Below, in pieces: positions 39,449 to 48,469 of a DNA stretch of 61,145 nt (positions are counted from its first letter, which is position 1; each line of letters starts with the position of its first letter). This stretch comes from Saprospiraceae bacterium (GTDB lineage Bacteria; Bacteroidota; Bacteroidia; Chitinophagales; Saprospiraceae): positions 1 to 61,145 of the forward strand of contig JAQXDE010000037.1 of the NCBI GenBank assembly GCA_029251525.1, read 5' to 3'. The notes under the pieces were generated by a model that worked only from the letters and a program-made list of their open reading frames with translations, was not told where the DNA came from and made no database searches. The translations under genes and the position numbers were made by a program.

Positions 39449-40642
39449 TTAAATATTTGATGTCAGTTTTTCCAAATAATGAAACTCAATCCCAAACTGT
39501 TTTTTCAATTCCTCCACTTTATCCAAATATATTTTCGCATCAACTGCTTCTCTCCTTTTTTGGCCAACGATCATCACATTTTTCCCTGTATGATCCATTG
39601 AGATGAATTCAAAAACTTTGGTTTTATAGCCATTCGACTCTAAAATTAAGGCACGAATAGTATCAGTTACAATCTCTGCTTGTCGCTCTTTAAGGATTCC
39701 AAAATTCAAAATTGGTTCAAGTAATGAATCATCTTTAATCTGTTTCCGAATTTGTTTATGGCAACAAGGTGCACAAACAATCAGTTGTGCATCAGCTTTG
39801 ATTCCTTTGGCAATCGCTTCATCAGTTGCAGTATCACAAGCATGCAAAGCAATTAAAATATCAGTCTTTGGCAATTCGTATCCTTGAATAAAACCTTGTT
39901 CAAAATGTAGATTTTCAAACTTTGAATTTTGAGCAATTTCATTACAAATCTCAATTAAATTTTCTCGAATTTCAACACCAGTTACCTTAGCCTGTAAATT
40001 TAAAATATTCACTAAATAATCATAAAGTGCAAATGTAAGATAACCTTTTCCTGACCCCATATCAACAATTCGTAACGATTTTTGCTCATTCATTCCTATT
40101 AACTTATTGGCTAAAATCTGAGGATTTTTTCGCAATAAGTCTGCTATGACTTCTACAAACTTTTTAATTTGTTTGTACTTATCCCCTTTTCCTTTTTGAA
40201 CTCGATTTTTGTCATCGAGAATTCCTAATTCTTGCAAATATGTTGCTTTTTGAATCAAACCAGTTTTATCTTTATCATGTTGCCGATCAGGTTTTTGAGG
40301 AAAAGTGGGTTTACCTTCTCGAAGATTGATTTTACCTTTTTTATTTTTTTCAAAAACAAAATCCCGTTTGGTAGTAAAAAAATTAGCTACCCAAAATTCA
40401 TTACCAATTATTTTCTCTAATTCTGCCTCTCCATTTTTTATGGAAAAATTCTTGGTGATGTCTTGTGTCTCATGTCGATAAACAAAGGAATATTGCAACT
40501 CCTTTTTAATCAAGGCTAGTTTAATTAAAACCTTCTTTAGCGAAGCGGAACGATCAACATTTTTGCTCAAAGTCAATCGAACGAAGGTATCGTTAGCTAC
40601 GCATTTGGAAATTTTTTGGATAAAATCAGTTTGTGGATTCAT
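39449..40642 (-). CDS. SAM-dependent methyltransferase (Methyltransf_32-like)
   Basis: This 397-residue cytosolic protein has an N-terminal about 150-residue domain, then a class I methyltransferase. The SAM site is RIVDMGSGKGYLTFALYDYL (about 191-210). The block DILIALHACDTATDEAIAKG and the Cys-rich ICAPCC-like CAPCCHKQIRKQI mark it as the Methyltransf_32 type, related to the METTL25/RRNAD1 group. The substrate is unknown; RNA is a possibility from the family. The start is the ATG at 40640-40642. A -7 promoter element ends only 6 nt before it, which suggests a leaderless or very short leader mRNA. Confidence 0.85.
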   Translation of the reverse strand: MNPQTDFIQKISKCVANDTFVRLTLSKNVDRSASLKKVLIKLALIKKELQYSFVYRHETQDITKNFSIKNGEAELEKIIGNEFWVANFFTTKRDFVFEKNKKGKINLREGKPTFPQKPDRQHDKDKTGLIQKATYLQELGILDDKNRVQKGKGDKYKQIKKFVEVIADLLRKNPQILANKLIGMNEQKSLRIVDMGSGKGYLTFALYDYLVNILNLQAKVTGVEIRENLIEICNEIAQNSKFENLHFEQGFIQGYELPKTDILIALHACDTATDEAIAKGIKADAQLIVCAPCCHKQIRKQIKDDSLLEPILNFGILKERQAEIVTDTIRALILESNGYKTKVFEFISMDHTGKNVMIVGQKRREAVDAKIYLDKVEELKKQFGIEFHYLEKLTSNI

Positions 40643-40647
40643 TGATG

Positions 40648-40655
40648 CAAAGATA
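40648..40655 (-). promoter_or_regulatory. -7 element for the methyltransferase gene, very close to the start codon
   Basis: The minus strand reads TATCTTTG, and its 3' end is 5 nt from the ATG at 40642. With the usual spacing, transcription would start at or next to the start codon. Confidence 0.4.
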
Positions 40656-40837
40656 GTTTTTTGAATTGAAAAAAACAGGTCCCTGTGAAATACAAATTAA
40701 TTGGATTGAAAAGATTTTTTGCATATTTGATGACTAAATTCGTTTGAAGGGAATCCGTACTCAAAGATCTAAACCATTCAATTTCATATTCCTACCAATT
40801 ATATTTTTTATCTTGCAAAAACAAAACATCAACACAT

Positions 40838-42586
40838 ATGAAAAACCTAATCTCCCTATTTTCCTTTGCAACCCTAGTATTTCTCACAAGTTGTCAACAA
40901 GACATTTCCAAAAATAAAAATGAGAACTCTTCCAAAGAACTTCACGCTATCTTTGATGAGGAATGGAAGTTTCGCAGCAAAGATTACGAAGTAGAACTCC
41001 TTCCTGATGTCACTGCTAAAAGAAAGAAAAAGGATGCTGATTTTTGGACCAACACTTTGAAAAAATTAGCTGAAATTAATCGAACTAAACTAACAAAAAA
41101 AGATCGTATTAATTACGATATTTTTAAATACCAATTGGAAGATAAAGTAGCTCGAATTGGGTTTGAGGATTACCTGATGCCATTAAATGCTGAAGGTGGT
41201 TTTTATACCAACCTCTCTTATATGGTTCGAAGCATGTCATTTGAAAATGCAGACGACTATGAAAAATATTTGAGAAAATTAAGAGCAGTTCCGCAATTTT
41301 TTGATGACAATATTGCCCTCATGCAACTAGGTATAGACAAGGGTATTACTCAGCCAAACGTCATTGTCAAAAACTATAAAGCATTGATAAAATCTTACCT
41401 TGTTGAAACCCCTTCAAAGAGTAGCTTTTATGGTCCTTTTTCTAAAATAAATAATAGCGTTCCAAAAGAATTACAAACTGATTTACAAAATAGAGCCAAA
41501 GAGATCATTCTTACTCACGTGCTTCCTTCTTATCAAAAATTCGATAAATTCATGGAGGAGGAATACGTTCCAAAATCTCGAAAGACATTAATTGCTAGCG
41601 ATTTACCTAAAGGAAAAGAGTACTACGAGCAACGAGTTCAATTTTTCACAACACTACCAATGACCTCTGATGAAATTTTTGAATTAGGAAAAAAAGAGGT
41701 AGCAAGAATTCGTGCAGACATGGAGCAAATCATTCGTGATGTAAAGTTTGAAGGTAGCTTTACCGACTTCATCACTTTTTTACGAAATGATCCGCAATTC
41801 TATGCAAAGACGCCAAAAGCTCTGCTCAAAGAAGCCTCTTATTTGGCAAAAAAAATGGATGGAAAGCTTCCTCAATTTTTCAATACATTACCTCGGAATT
41901 CTTACGGCGTGGAGCCAGTTCCTTCGGCAATTGCGCCAAACTATACTGGCGGCAGATACTCAGGTGGCTCATTAAAAAATCATAAGGCTGGAAATTATTG
42001 GGTGAATACTTACAAGCTGGAAAGTCGCCCATTATATGTTTTACCATCCTTAACTTTGCATGAAGCAGTGCCTGGTCATCATTTACAAATTTCATTGGCT
42101 CAAGAGTTGGATGACTTCCCTGAATTTCGAAAAAACACTTATTTGTCTTGCTATGGAGAAGGCTGGGGGTTATACTCTGAATACCTTGGAATCGAAGCCG
42201 GTATGTACGAAACGCCTTATGAAAATTTTGGACGCATGACGTATGAAATGTGGCGAGCATGTCGCTTGGTTGTAGATGTGGGAATTCATGCAAAAGGTTG
42301 GTCAAGAGATCAAGCGGTAAAGTATTTAGGTTCTAATACTGCACTCTCTTTACATGAGGTGAATACTGAAATTGACCGATACATTGGTTGGCCTGGACAA
42401 GCACTTTCTTATAAAATAGGTGAATTAAAAATTCGAGAATTACGAAACAAAGCAGAAACTGATTTGGGTGATGGATTTAATCTTCGAGATTTTCATGATG
42501 TGATTCTATTAAATGGAGCGGTGCCGTTGTTTGTATTGGAAGAATTGGTAAATGACTGGATTGTGAGTGCCAAACAAACCTCCTAG
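40838..42586 (+). CDS. DUF885-family metallopeptidase-like lipoprotein
   Basis: This 582-residue protein has lipobox LTSC after a normal lipoprotein signal. It is a full-length DUF885 protein: the zinc-binding-like HEAVPGHHLQ (about 407-416) with glutamate, followed by CYGEGWGLYSEYLG (the third ligand region) and DRYIGWPGQALSYKIGELKI near the C-terminus. The family resembles M1/M3-type gluzincins in its HExxH-like motif and is thought to be peptidase-like; activity is not established for most members. It is expected to sit lipid-anchored in the periplasm or on the outer membrane. It is a single gene. Confidence 0.9.
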   Translation: MKNLISLFSFATLVFLTSCQQDISKNKNENSSKELHAIFDEEWKFRSKDYEVELLPDVTAKRKKKDADFWTNTLKKLAEINRTKLTKKDRINYDIFKYQLEDKVARIGFEDYLMPLNAEGGFYTNLSYMVRSMSFENADDYEKYLRKLRAVPQFFDDNIALMQLGIDKGITQPNVIVKNYKALIKSYLVETPSKSSFYGPFSKINNSVPKELQTDLQNRAKEIILTHVLPSYQKFDKFMEEEYVPKSRKTLIASDLPKGKEYYEQRVQFFTTLPMTSDEIFELGKKEVARIRADMEQIIRDVKFEGSFTDFITFLRNDPQFYAKTPKALLKEASYLAKKMDGKLPQFFNTLPRNSYGVEPVPSAIAPNYTGGRYSGGSLKNHKAGNYWVNTYKLESRPLYVLPSLTLHEAVPGHHLQISLAQELDDFPEFRKNTYLSCYGEGWGLYSEYLGIEAGMYETPYENFGRMTYEMWRACRLVVDVGIHAKGWSRDQAVKYLGSNTALSLHEVNTEIDRYIGWPGQALSYKIGELKIRELRNKAETDLGDGFNLRDFHDVILLNGAVPLFVLEELVNDWIVSAKQTS

Positions 42587-42851
42587 ATTCCCCCCATACT
42601 TTCTTAGTATTTTGGAATATAGTAGTTACCAAAATTGTTACAATAAAACAATAAATTAATATCCTCAAGCATTTACCTTTGGGATCTACAAAGATTTTTT
42701 TCATTTATTTTAAAAATGATCGAACGATAACTCATCTTATTTTTTTCGCTTCAGATCAAAAACGATTACCTCACTTTTAAAGAAAACGACTATTAATAAA
42801 TCCATCTAATTAAATCAAAGGGATATTTTTATATCGTTTTCTTTCTTTTAT

Positions 42852-42859
42852 TATATTTG
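42852..42859 (+). promoter_or_regulatory. -7 element for the Asp-box T9SS protein
   Basis: TATATTTG is an exact TAnnTTTG match, about 20 nt before the ATG at 42879. Its upstream side is T-rich without a clear TTTG. The rest of 42587-42851 shows no gene. Confidence 0.5.
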
Positions 42860-42878
42860 CCAAAAAAAATAGAATAAA

Positions 42879-45800
42879 ATGACCAAAAATCACCCAAGTA
42901 TCCGTCTGTTTTTAATAATTAATCTCTCTATTCATTTATTTTCTTGCCAGAACACAAATTTAAACTCTCTTGAGGCATTACCCAGTCAAATAACCCTTAA
43001 AAACGAGAAAATTGAGTCTTTAGAAGAAAAGGCCTACACAGCTGAACAAAGATGGGAATGGGAATACGATATGCTCAAAGACCCTATGACAGGTCTTATT
43101 CCTGCAAAAGATATAGTACTTTCGAATGCACAAGCTAAAGAAGCTCCAGTATTTGACTTACTAGAAAACAACCCAAATATATCAATTAATCCAAGAGGCC
43201 CCAATAACCTTGGAGGAAGAACTCGAAGTATCGCTTTTGATACTCGTGATGCATCTATTATGTTAGCAGGGGGAGTGAGCTCTGGACTATTTAGAAGTAC
43301 AAATGGAGGAAACTCCTGGACTAAGGTCTCTTCCAATAGTGAGATTCATAATGTAACTACTATTGCTCAAGATACTAGAGCTGGACAAGAAGATACTTGG
43401 TATTATGGAACGGGAGAAGCTTCTGGTAATTCTGCTGGATTAGGGGCTGCTTATCGAGGACACGGACTTTGGAAATCAACGAATAATGGACTGAGTTGGA
43501 CATTATTAGGAAGTACTCAAAGTAGTTATACCGTTTTCGATATTGCATTTGATTATACAAATAGGCTTATTGTAAATCCAACAAACGGAGATGTCTATGC
43601 TGCTGCGAGTGACGTTATTCTCCGCTCCACTGATGGTGGAGCAAATTGGAGTATTGTTCTTGGATCATTTGGTAACAATAATTATACGGATGTCGTGATA
43701 ACCTCAACAGGACGCTTATATGCAGCTTTTCATGGTAGTGACGATAGTGATGGTGTTCATACTTCCACCGATGGAACAACTTGGACAAAAATAGCAGGGT
43801 CTGGTGCGGGAACTAATCATGCCAATTGGAATGCACAATCGGCCTACGGAAGAGTGGTGTTGGCTGTTGCACCAAGTAATGAAGATAAGTTATTTGCTCT
43901 TTATTATAATAATGCCACTAGCAACTGTTCTGGATCTGCTACTCCAGAAGCAGAGTTGTTTGTTTGGAGTCAATCAGGTAGTTCTTGGACAGACTTATCA
44001 GCTAATCTTCCGGATGAATCTGGATGTAGCAATGGAAATGATCCCTTTGCTTGTCAAGGAGGTTACGATCTTTGTATAGCAGTAAAACCTGATGATGAAA
44101 ATACGGTGTTTATTGGTGGGACTAATGCTTATCGTTCTACTGATGGTTGGACAACCACTTCTAATTATGATAGAATAGGAGGCTATGCTAGTTCTGCTGG
44201 CTATGCTCAATATAGTAATCATCATCCAGATATTCACACCTTTGTATTTGCTCCTGGAGATGATGATAATCTTTATTCTGGGTCTGATGGCGGAATTGCC
44301 AGAGCAGATATCACTGCCTCCTCAGGAACCGTTTCTTGGACGGAGTTAAATTCAGATTACGTCACATATCAATATTACCACGTAGATATTGAGCCAAGCT
44401 CCGGAAATGATAATGTTATTGGGGGCGCCCAAGACAATGGGACAACCATCATTCCTTCTGGTTCAACTGCTTCTGAAATATTCGGTGGTGATGGAGTTGC
44501 TGTTGGCCTAATAAGCGCAACTAATGCAACAACTTTCCATTGTGTTTTAGGCTTTCAAAATGGTGGTATATATCGCACTAAAATGGTCAATGGGAGTTGG
44601 ACGGTAATTGCCAATATAAAACCAGCAACAGCAGGTACTGGTATTTTTGTGACCTATTTTCATTTAGATCAAGATAATACGGATATTCTATATTATGCAA
44701 GTGATGATAAACTTTATCGTACCAGAATTACTTCCAGTATAACAGATGGTACCGTTACCGGAGATGCTTCAACTGGTTGGGAAGAAATGACAGGAATCGC
44801 CAGTACCTTAAGTAGTGATATTCGCTCCATTGGATTATCTCGAAATAATGCCTACGGAGGGGCTAGTTATACCTCTTCAAATAGCGATAGAAAAATATAC
44901 ATTGGTACATCAGATGGATCTCTTTACCGCTTGAATGACCCTGCATATGTCTCGGAGTCAACGAACCCAACTTCCATTACCCCTGGAACATCAGGTGCCG
45001 GAATTGTAAGTTCAATTTCTGTAAGATCAGATGATCAAGATGAAGTCATGGCTACCTGGTCTAACTATGGTATCAATAGCTGTTTTCATACATCTGATGC
45101 AAGTGTTGCGAGCCCTTCATGGAGCAATATTGAGGGGAATTTATCAGCTCAGTCATTTCGCTCCTGTATTATAGCAGCTGGAAATTCACAAACTATTTAT
45201 TTAGCTGGAACTGAAAATGGACTTTATTGTACAAACACCCTAAATGGATCTAGTACGAGCTGGAGTAGTGTTGGATCTACCTCAATAGGCTATGCTGTCT
45301 GTAGTTCTATGCGTTATCGTCCATCAGATTACAATGTAATTCTCGGAACTCATGGTAATGGGATGTTTCAACTGGATGTAAGTGGAGCAATATTACCAGT
45401 GGAGCTAATTATTTTCAATGCAAAGGCTCAAGAAAAAGGAAATTTACTAAACTGGAGTACCTCTTCAGAAATAACTAATGACTATTTTCAAATTGAACAT
45501 TCTCTGGATGGTGTATACTTTGAAGAGGTCTCTAGAGTAAATGGTTCTTCTGAATCTTTCAATAGACTAGACTACTCTTTTTTACATAGAGAGGCGAAAA
45601 CAGGTTTAAATTATTACAGACTTTCACAAATTGACCTAGATGGACGGACAACCGATTTAGGTATAAAAGTAGTAGAACGAAAAGCAACTATTTCATTAGT
45701 TATTGAACAAAATCCAGTTAACGAAACTTTAAAATTAAGAATTGAATACCCCTCAGAACAAGATGGAAAAATTGACATTTTCAACTTAAATGGACAGCTA

Positions 45801-45941
45801 TTGTTTTCGGAAAATATATTAATCCAAAAAGGATTAGGTAATTTTCAATTCAATGTTACCGAGTTTCCTATTGGGAATTATTTCTTAAGAATTCAAATTG
45901 GGGGAGAGCAATATACCGAACGATTTGTCAAAATTAAATAA
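42879..45941 (+). CDS. Asp-box (sortilin-like) propeller protein with T9SS type A sorting domain
   Basis: This 1020-residue protein has an N-terminal signal that ends in a lipobox-like HLFSC (about residue 24). Residues about 100-840 carry BNR/Asp-box repeats such as STNGGNSW, STNNGLSW and STDGGANW, giving the VPS10-like propeller seen also at 8011-11196. A beta domain (LPVELIIFNAKAQEKGNLLN ... DYFQIEHSLDG) follows. The last about 75 residues are a T9SS type A domain (QNPVNETLKLRIE ... FPIGNYFLRIQ). It is probably a secreted surface protein; no catalytic residues can be assigned. A signal with a lipobox plus a T9SS tail is unusual. Confidence 0.88.
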   Translation: MTKNHPSIRLFLIINLSIHLFSCQNTNLNSLEALPSQITLKNEKIESLEEKAYTAEQRWEWEYDMLKDPMTGLIPAKDIVLSNAQAKEAPVFDLLENNPNISINPRGPNNLGGRTRSIAFDTRDASIMLAGGVSSGLFRSTNGGNSWTKVSSNSEIHNVTTIAQDTRAGQEDTWYYGTGEASGNSAGLGAAYRGHGLWKSTNNGLSWTLLGSTQSSYTVFDIAFDYTNRLIVNPTNGDVYAAASDVILRSTDGGANWSIVLGSFGNNNYTDVVITSTGRLYAAFHGSDDSDGVHTSTDGTTWTKIAGSGAGTNHANWNAQSAYGRVVLAVAPSNEDKLFALYYNNATSNCSGSATPEAELFVWSQSGSSWTDLSANLPDESGCSNGNDPFACQGGYDLCIAVKPDDENTVFIGGTNAYRSTDGWTTTSNYDRIGGYASSAGYAQYSNHHPDIHTFVFAPGDDDNLYSGSDGGIARADITASSGTVSWTELNSDYVTYQYYHVDIEPSSGNDNVIGGAQDNGTTIIPSGSTASEIFGGDGVAVGLISATNATTFHCVLGFQNGGIYRTKMVNGSWTVIANIKPATAGTGIFVTYFHLDQDNTDILYYASDDKLYRTRITSSITDGTVTGDASTGWEEMTGIASTLSSDIRSIGLSRNNAYGGASYTSSNSDRKIYIGTSDGSLYRLNDPAYVSESTNPTSITPGTSGAGIVSSISVRSDDQDEVMATWSNYGINSCFHTSDASVASPSWSNIEGNLSAQSFRSCIIAAGNSQTIYLAGTENGLYCTNTLNGSSTSWSSVGSTSIGYAVCSSMRYRPSDYNVILGTHGNGMFQLDVSGAILPVELIIFNAKAQEKGNLLNWSTSSEITNDYFQIEHSLDGVYFEEVSRVNGSSESFNRLDYSFLHREAKTGLNYYRLSQIDLDGRTTDLGIKVVERKATISLVIEQNPVNETLKLRIEYPSEQDGKIDIFNLNGQLLFSENILIQKGLGNFQFNVTEFPIGNYFLRIQIGGEQYTERFVKIK

Positions 45942-45970
45942 CAATTTATCCAAACTTAAAAAAGGAAAAT

Positions 45971-46028
45971 AAAATGAAAAGTAATTGGGTTCAAAAATCT
46001 ACCTAAGTTCTCAACTACTTTTCATTTT
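45971..46028 (+). terminator. probable intrinsic terminator after the Asp-box gene
   Basis: AAAATGAAAAGTA (45971-45983) and TACTTTTCATTTT (46016-46028) are perfect arms with a 32-nt loop; T residues follow. Confidence 0.5.
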
Positions 46029-46214
46029 TTTCAATAATTGTATAAAAGCAATCAAAATGTCGCCCAATATTAAACTCCCTGGAAAAGAGCTACTGCTTTA
46101 AAAGATCATAATTGGTAATTCAATTTGATGTGATTCATATTTATCCATTTCAAAGAAATGAATATAAATTCTTAGCTCTCCCTTTCCTCTAAATACATAA
46201 TCAGGAGAGTATAA

Positions 46215-46409
46215 TTTATCCCTCTCGCTTTTTATTTTCAAATATTTACTCCTACATCAGAAACTTTTAATGTGAATGAGATAGATTCTTTTACACTAAG
46301 TTCAACTATAAATCTTAAGTTATCATTTACCTCAAGAAAGAAAATTAAAAGAAATGATACAATTGAAAATTCAATTAATAATATTATAGTTAACTTCGAT
46401 GAATTTTAA
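46215..46409 (+). pseudogene. possible remnant of a decayed gene
   Basis: A frame of 64 codons without a start reads like protein (TPTSETFNVNEIDSFTLSST ... IIVNFDEF) and ends in TAA 46407-46409. In another frame just upstream (about 46110-46190) IQFDVIHIYPFQRNEYKF is also protein-like. Together they suggest a frameshifted remnant. No family is recognised. Confidence 0.3.
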
Positions 46410-46430
46410 TTTTAAACAACATATATCTAA

Positions 46431-46562
46431 ATGGAAAATCAACATCAAGAAGAACCACCTCCACCAATATTTAAAACGTGGAATCAGATGTACACCTTCG
46501 TACTTATTTTACACTTTGTACTCCTTTCTATTTTTTACTATCTGACAAAAAATTATTCTTAA
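46431..46562 (+). CDS. 43-aa membrane protein paired with the sodium/solute symporter
   Basis: ATG 46431 to TAA 46560-46562 encodes a 43-residue protein: an acidic, proline-rich head (MENQHQEEPPPPIFKTWNQM) and one membrane helix (YTFVLILHFVLLSIFYYL) with a short TKNYS tail. The stop is one base before the ATG of the symporter at 46564, so the two are translationally coupled. Small single-helix proteins encoded next to SSS-family transporters are known in bacteria (DUF4212 and DUF485 types); this one has a different sequence but the same position. It may be an accessory or assembly subunit. Confidence 0.75.
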   Translation: MENQHQEEPPPPIFKTWNQMYTFVLILHFVLLSIFYYLTKNYS

Positions 46563-46563
46563 T

Positions 46564-48351
46564 ATGCACACTATTGATTGGGCTGTATTGGTATTCACAT
46601 TATTATTTATAGTTTTTTATGGACTTTGGAAAACCAGAAAAGTAAATACAACTGAAAGTTATTTACTAGGTGACCGTGAACTAAAATGGTGGACAATTGG
46701 ACTTTCCATCATGGCAACACAAGCAAGTGCTATTACTTTTTTATCCACCCCTGGACAAGCGTTTGACGATGGGATGCGATTTGCACAATTCTATTTTGGA
46801 TTGCCAATTGCAATGGTGATTTTGGCAGTTTTTATCTTGCCTATATTTTATCGCCTCAAAGTTTACACCGCTTATGAATATTTGGAACAAAGATTTGATA
46901 GACGAATGAGGCAGTTTACAGGATTTCTATTCTTGTTAGGTAGAGGCTTAGCAGCTGGAATTACGATTTATGCACCTGCTATTATTTTATCATTAGTCCT
47001 AGGCTGGAGTCTAAATTTGACGATAGGAATTATGGGGATTTTAGTCATTTTTTATACCATGTCAGGTGGAACAACTGCGGTAAGTCACACACAAAAGCAG
47101 CAGATGATAATAATTATGGGAGGTCTGGTGGTTGCATTTATTATTTTAATTACAAAATTACCTGCCGATATTTCCTTTTCAGATACAGTTGGAGTGGCAG
47201 GAAAAATGGGCAAATTAAATATCGTTGATTTTGAATTTGACTTAGAAAATAAATACAATATGTGGTCAGCGTTGTTTGGAGGGACATTTTTGTTTCTTTC
47301 CTATTTTGGAACAGACCAATCACAAGTTGCGAGATATCTTTCTGGAAAAACTTTAACAGAAAGCCGATTAGGGCTTTTATTCAACGGAATTTTCAAGGTG
47401 CCGATGCAATTCTTTGTTTTATTTGTGGGAATTATGGTCTTTATGTTTTATCAATTTACCAAACCACCTGTACATTTCAACCCTTCCAATTTAGCAAAAA
47501 TCGAGGCCGATGCAGCATCGCAATTAGAACTGAAAGATTTGCAAACCAAGTATAATCTAGTTTTTGAACAAAAACAAAATGAAATCCGAACTATGGTTAC
47601 TGCATTAAATTCAGAAAATGAATTAATGGTTAATCAATCTCAAATTGCCCTCAAAGGTTTAAATGAGCAAGATGTAAAGATTAGAAAAGATGTCGATAAT
47701 TTGCTGGTAAATTATGGTGCAAGAACTGGTGAAAAAATCGATATCGAGGATAATGATTATGTTTTCATGTCATTCGTCACCCAACATTTACCAATTGGAC
47801 TAGTAGGGCTTCTGTTGGCCGTTATTTTTTCTGCGGCGATGTCTTCTATTGCTTCAGAGTTAAATGCGTTAGCAAGTTGTACTACAATTGATTTTTACAA
47901 AAGGTCTTGGAATAAAAATAAATCAGATGCTCATTATTTGAAATCTGCTAAATTCTTCACCTTGACTTGGGGGTTAATTGCCTTATCATTTGCGTCCATC
48001 GCATCACTTTTTGAGAACTTAATTGAATTCGTTAATATAGTAGGATCCTTATTTTATGGGACAATTTTAGGCGTATTTGTAGTGGCATTCTTCTTTAAAA
48101 AAGTAAAGTCAAAAGCAGTTTTCATTGGTGCTATTATCGGAGAATTAGTAGTACTGACTACTTTTATATTAGATTATTATGACGTCATTAATCTCGCATA
48201 TTTGTGGTTAAATTTAATTGGATGCTTGGTGGTTGTTTTTGTAAGTGTACTGTTACAACCGTTATTTGGGGATGATAAACCGAAGAAAGAAGTAGAAAAT
48301 ACAATTGACTTGGATAATAACTTGTTAGACGATGTTGCGCTGAACGGTTAA
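46564..48351 (+). CDS. sodium/solute symporter (SSS family)
   Basis: This 595-residue transporter has about 13 membrane helices. Family marks are SYLLGDRELKWWTIGLSIMATQASAITFLSTPGQA near the start, GGTTAVSHTQKQQ, SYFGTDQSQVARYLSGKT and, late, AVIFSAAMSSIASELNAL. These fit the SGLT/SSS fold with sodium-site serines in the last block. An insertion of about 90 polar, coiled-coil-prone residues (about 305-400, PSNLAKIEADAASQLELKDL onward) interrupts the membrane part, which is uncommon. The substrate is unknown; sugars, sialic acid or carboxylates are all possible. It is coupled to the 43-residue protein just upstream. Confidence 0.92.
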   Translation: MHTIDWAVLVFTLLFIVFYGLWKTRKVNTTESYLLGDRELKWWTIGLSIMATQASAITFLSTPGQAFDDGMRFAQFYFGLPIAMVILAVFILPIFYRLKVYTAYEYLEQRFDRRMRQFTGFLFLLGRGLAAGITIYAPAIILSLVLGWSLNLTIGIMGILVIFYTMSGGTTAVSHTQKQQMIIIMGGLVVAFIILITKLPADISFSDTVGVAGKMGKLNIVDFEFDLENKYNMWSALFGGTFLFLSYFGTDQSQVARYLSGKTLTESRLGLLFNGIFKVPMQFFVLFVGIMVFMFYQFTKPPVHFNPSNLAKIEADAASQLELKDLQTKYNLVFEQKQNEIRTMVTALNSENELMVNQSQIALKGLNEQDVKIRKDVDNLLVNYGARTGEKIDIEDNDYVFMSFVTQHLPIGLVGLLLAVIFSAAMSSIASELNALASCTTIDFYKRSWNKNKSDAHYLKSAKFFTLTWGLIALSFASIASLFENLIEFVNIVGSLFYGTILGVFVVAFFFKKVKSKAVFIGAIIGELVVLTTFILDYYDVINLAYLWLNLIGCLVVVFVSVLLQPLFGDDKPKKEVENTIDLDNNLLDDVALNG

Positions 48352-48380
48352 TGATGAATGGTGAATGGTTTCCTAACCAA

Positions 48381-48419
48381 AAAAATCCCGAACCTTCCAA
48401 ATGAAGATTCGGGATTTTT
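48381..48419. terminator. bidirectional intrinsic terminator
   Basis: AAAAATCCCGAA (48381-48392) and TTCGGGATTTTT (48408-48419) are perfect arms, between the convergent genes ending at 48351 and 48470. Confidence 0.88.
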
Positions 48420-48469
48420 CGTAAGTAACTGTAACCAATAAATCGTTCACAGTTAAATAAAAAACTTTA

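Noticed and set aside
42477-42704. 75-residue minus-strand frame
   Set aside because: Overlaps the 3' end of the DUF885 gene and has no family or context.
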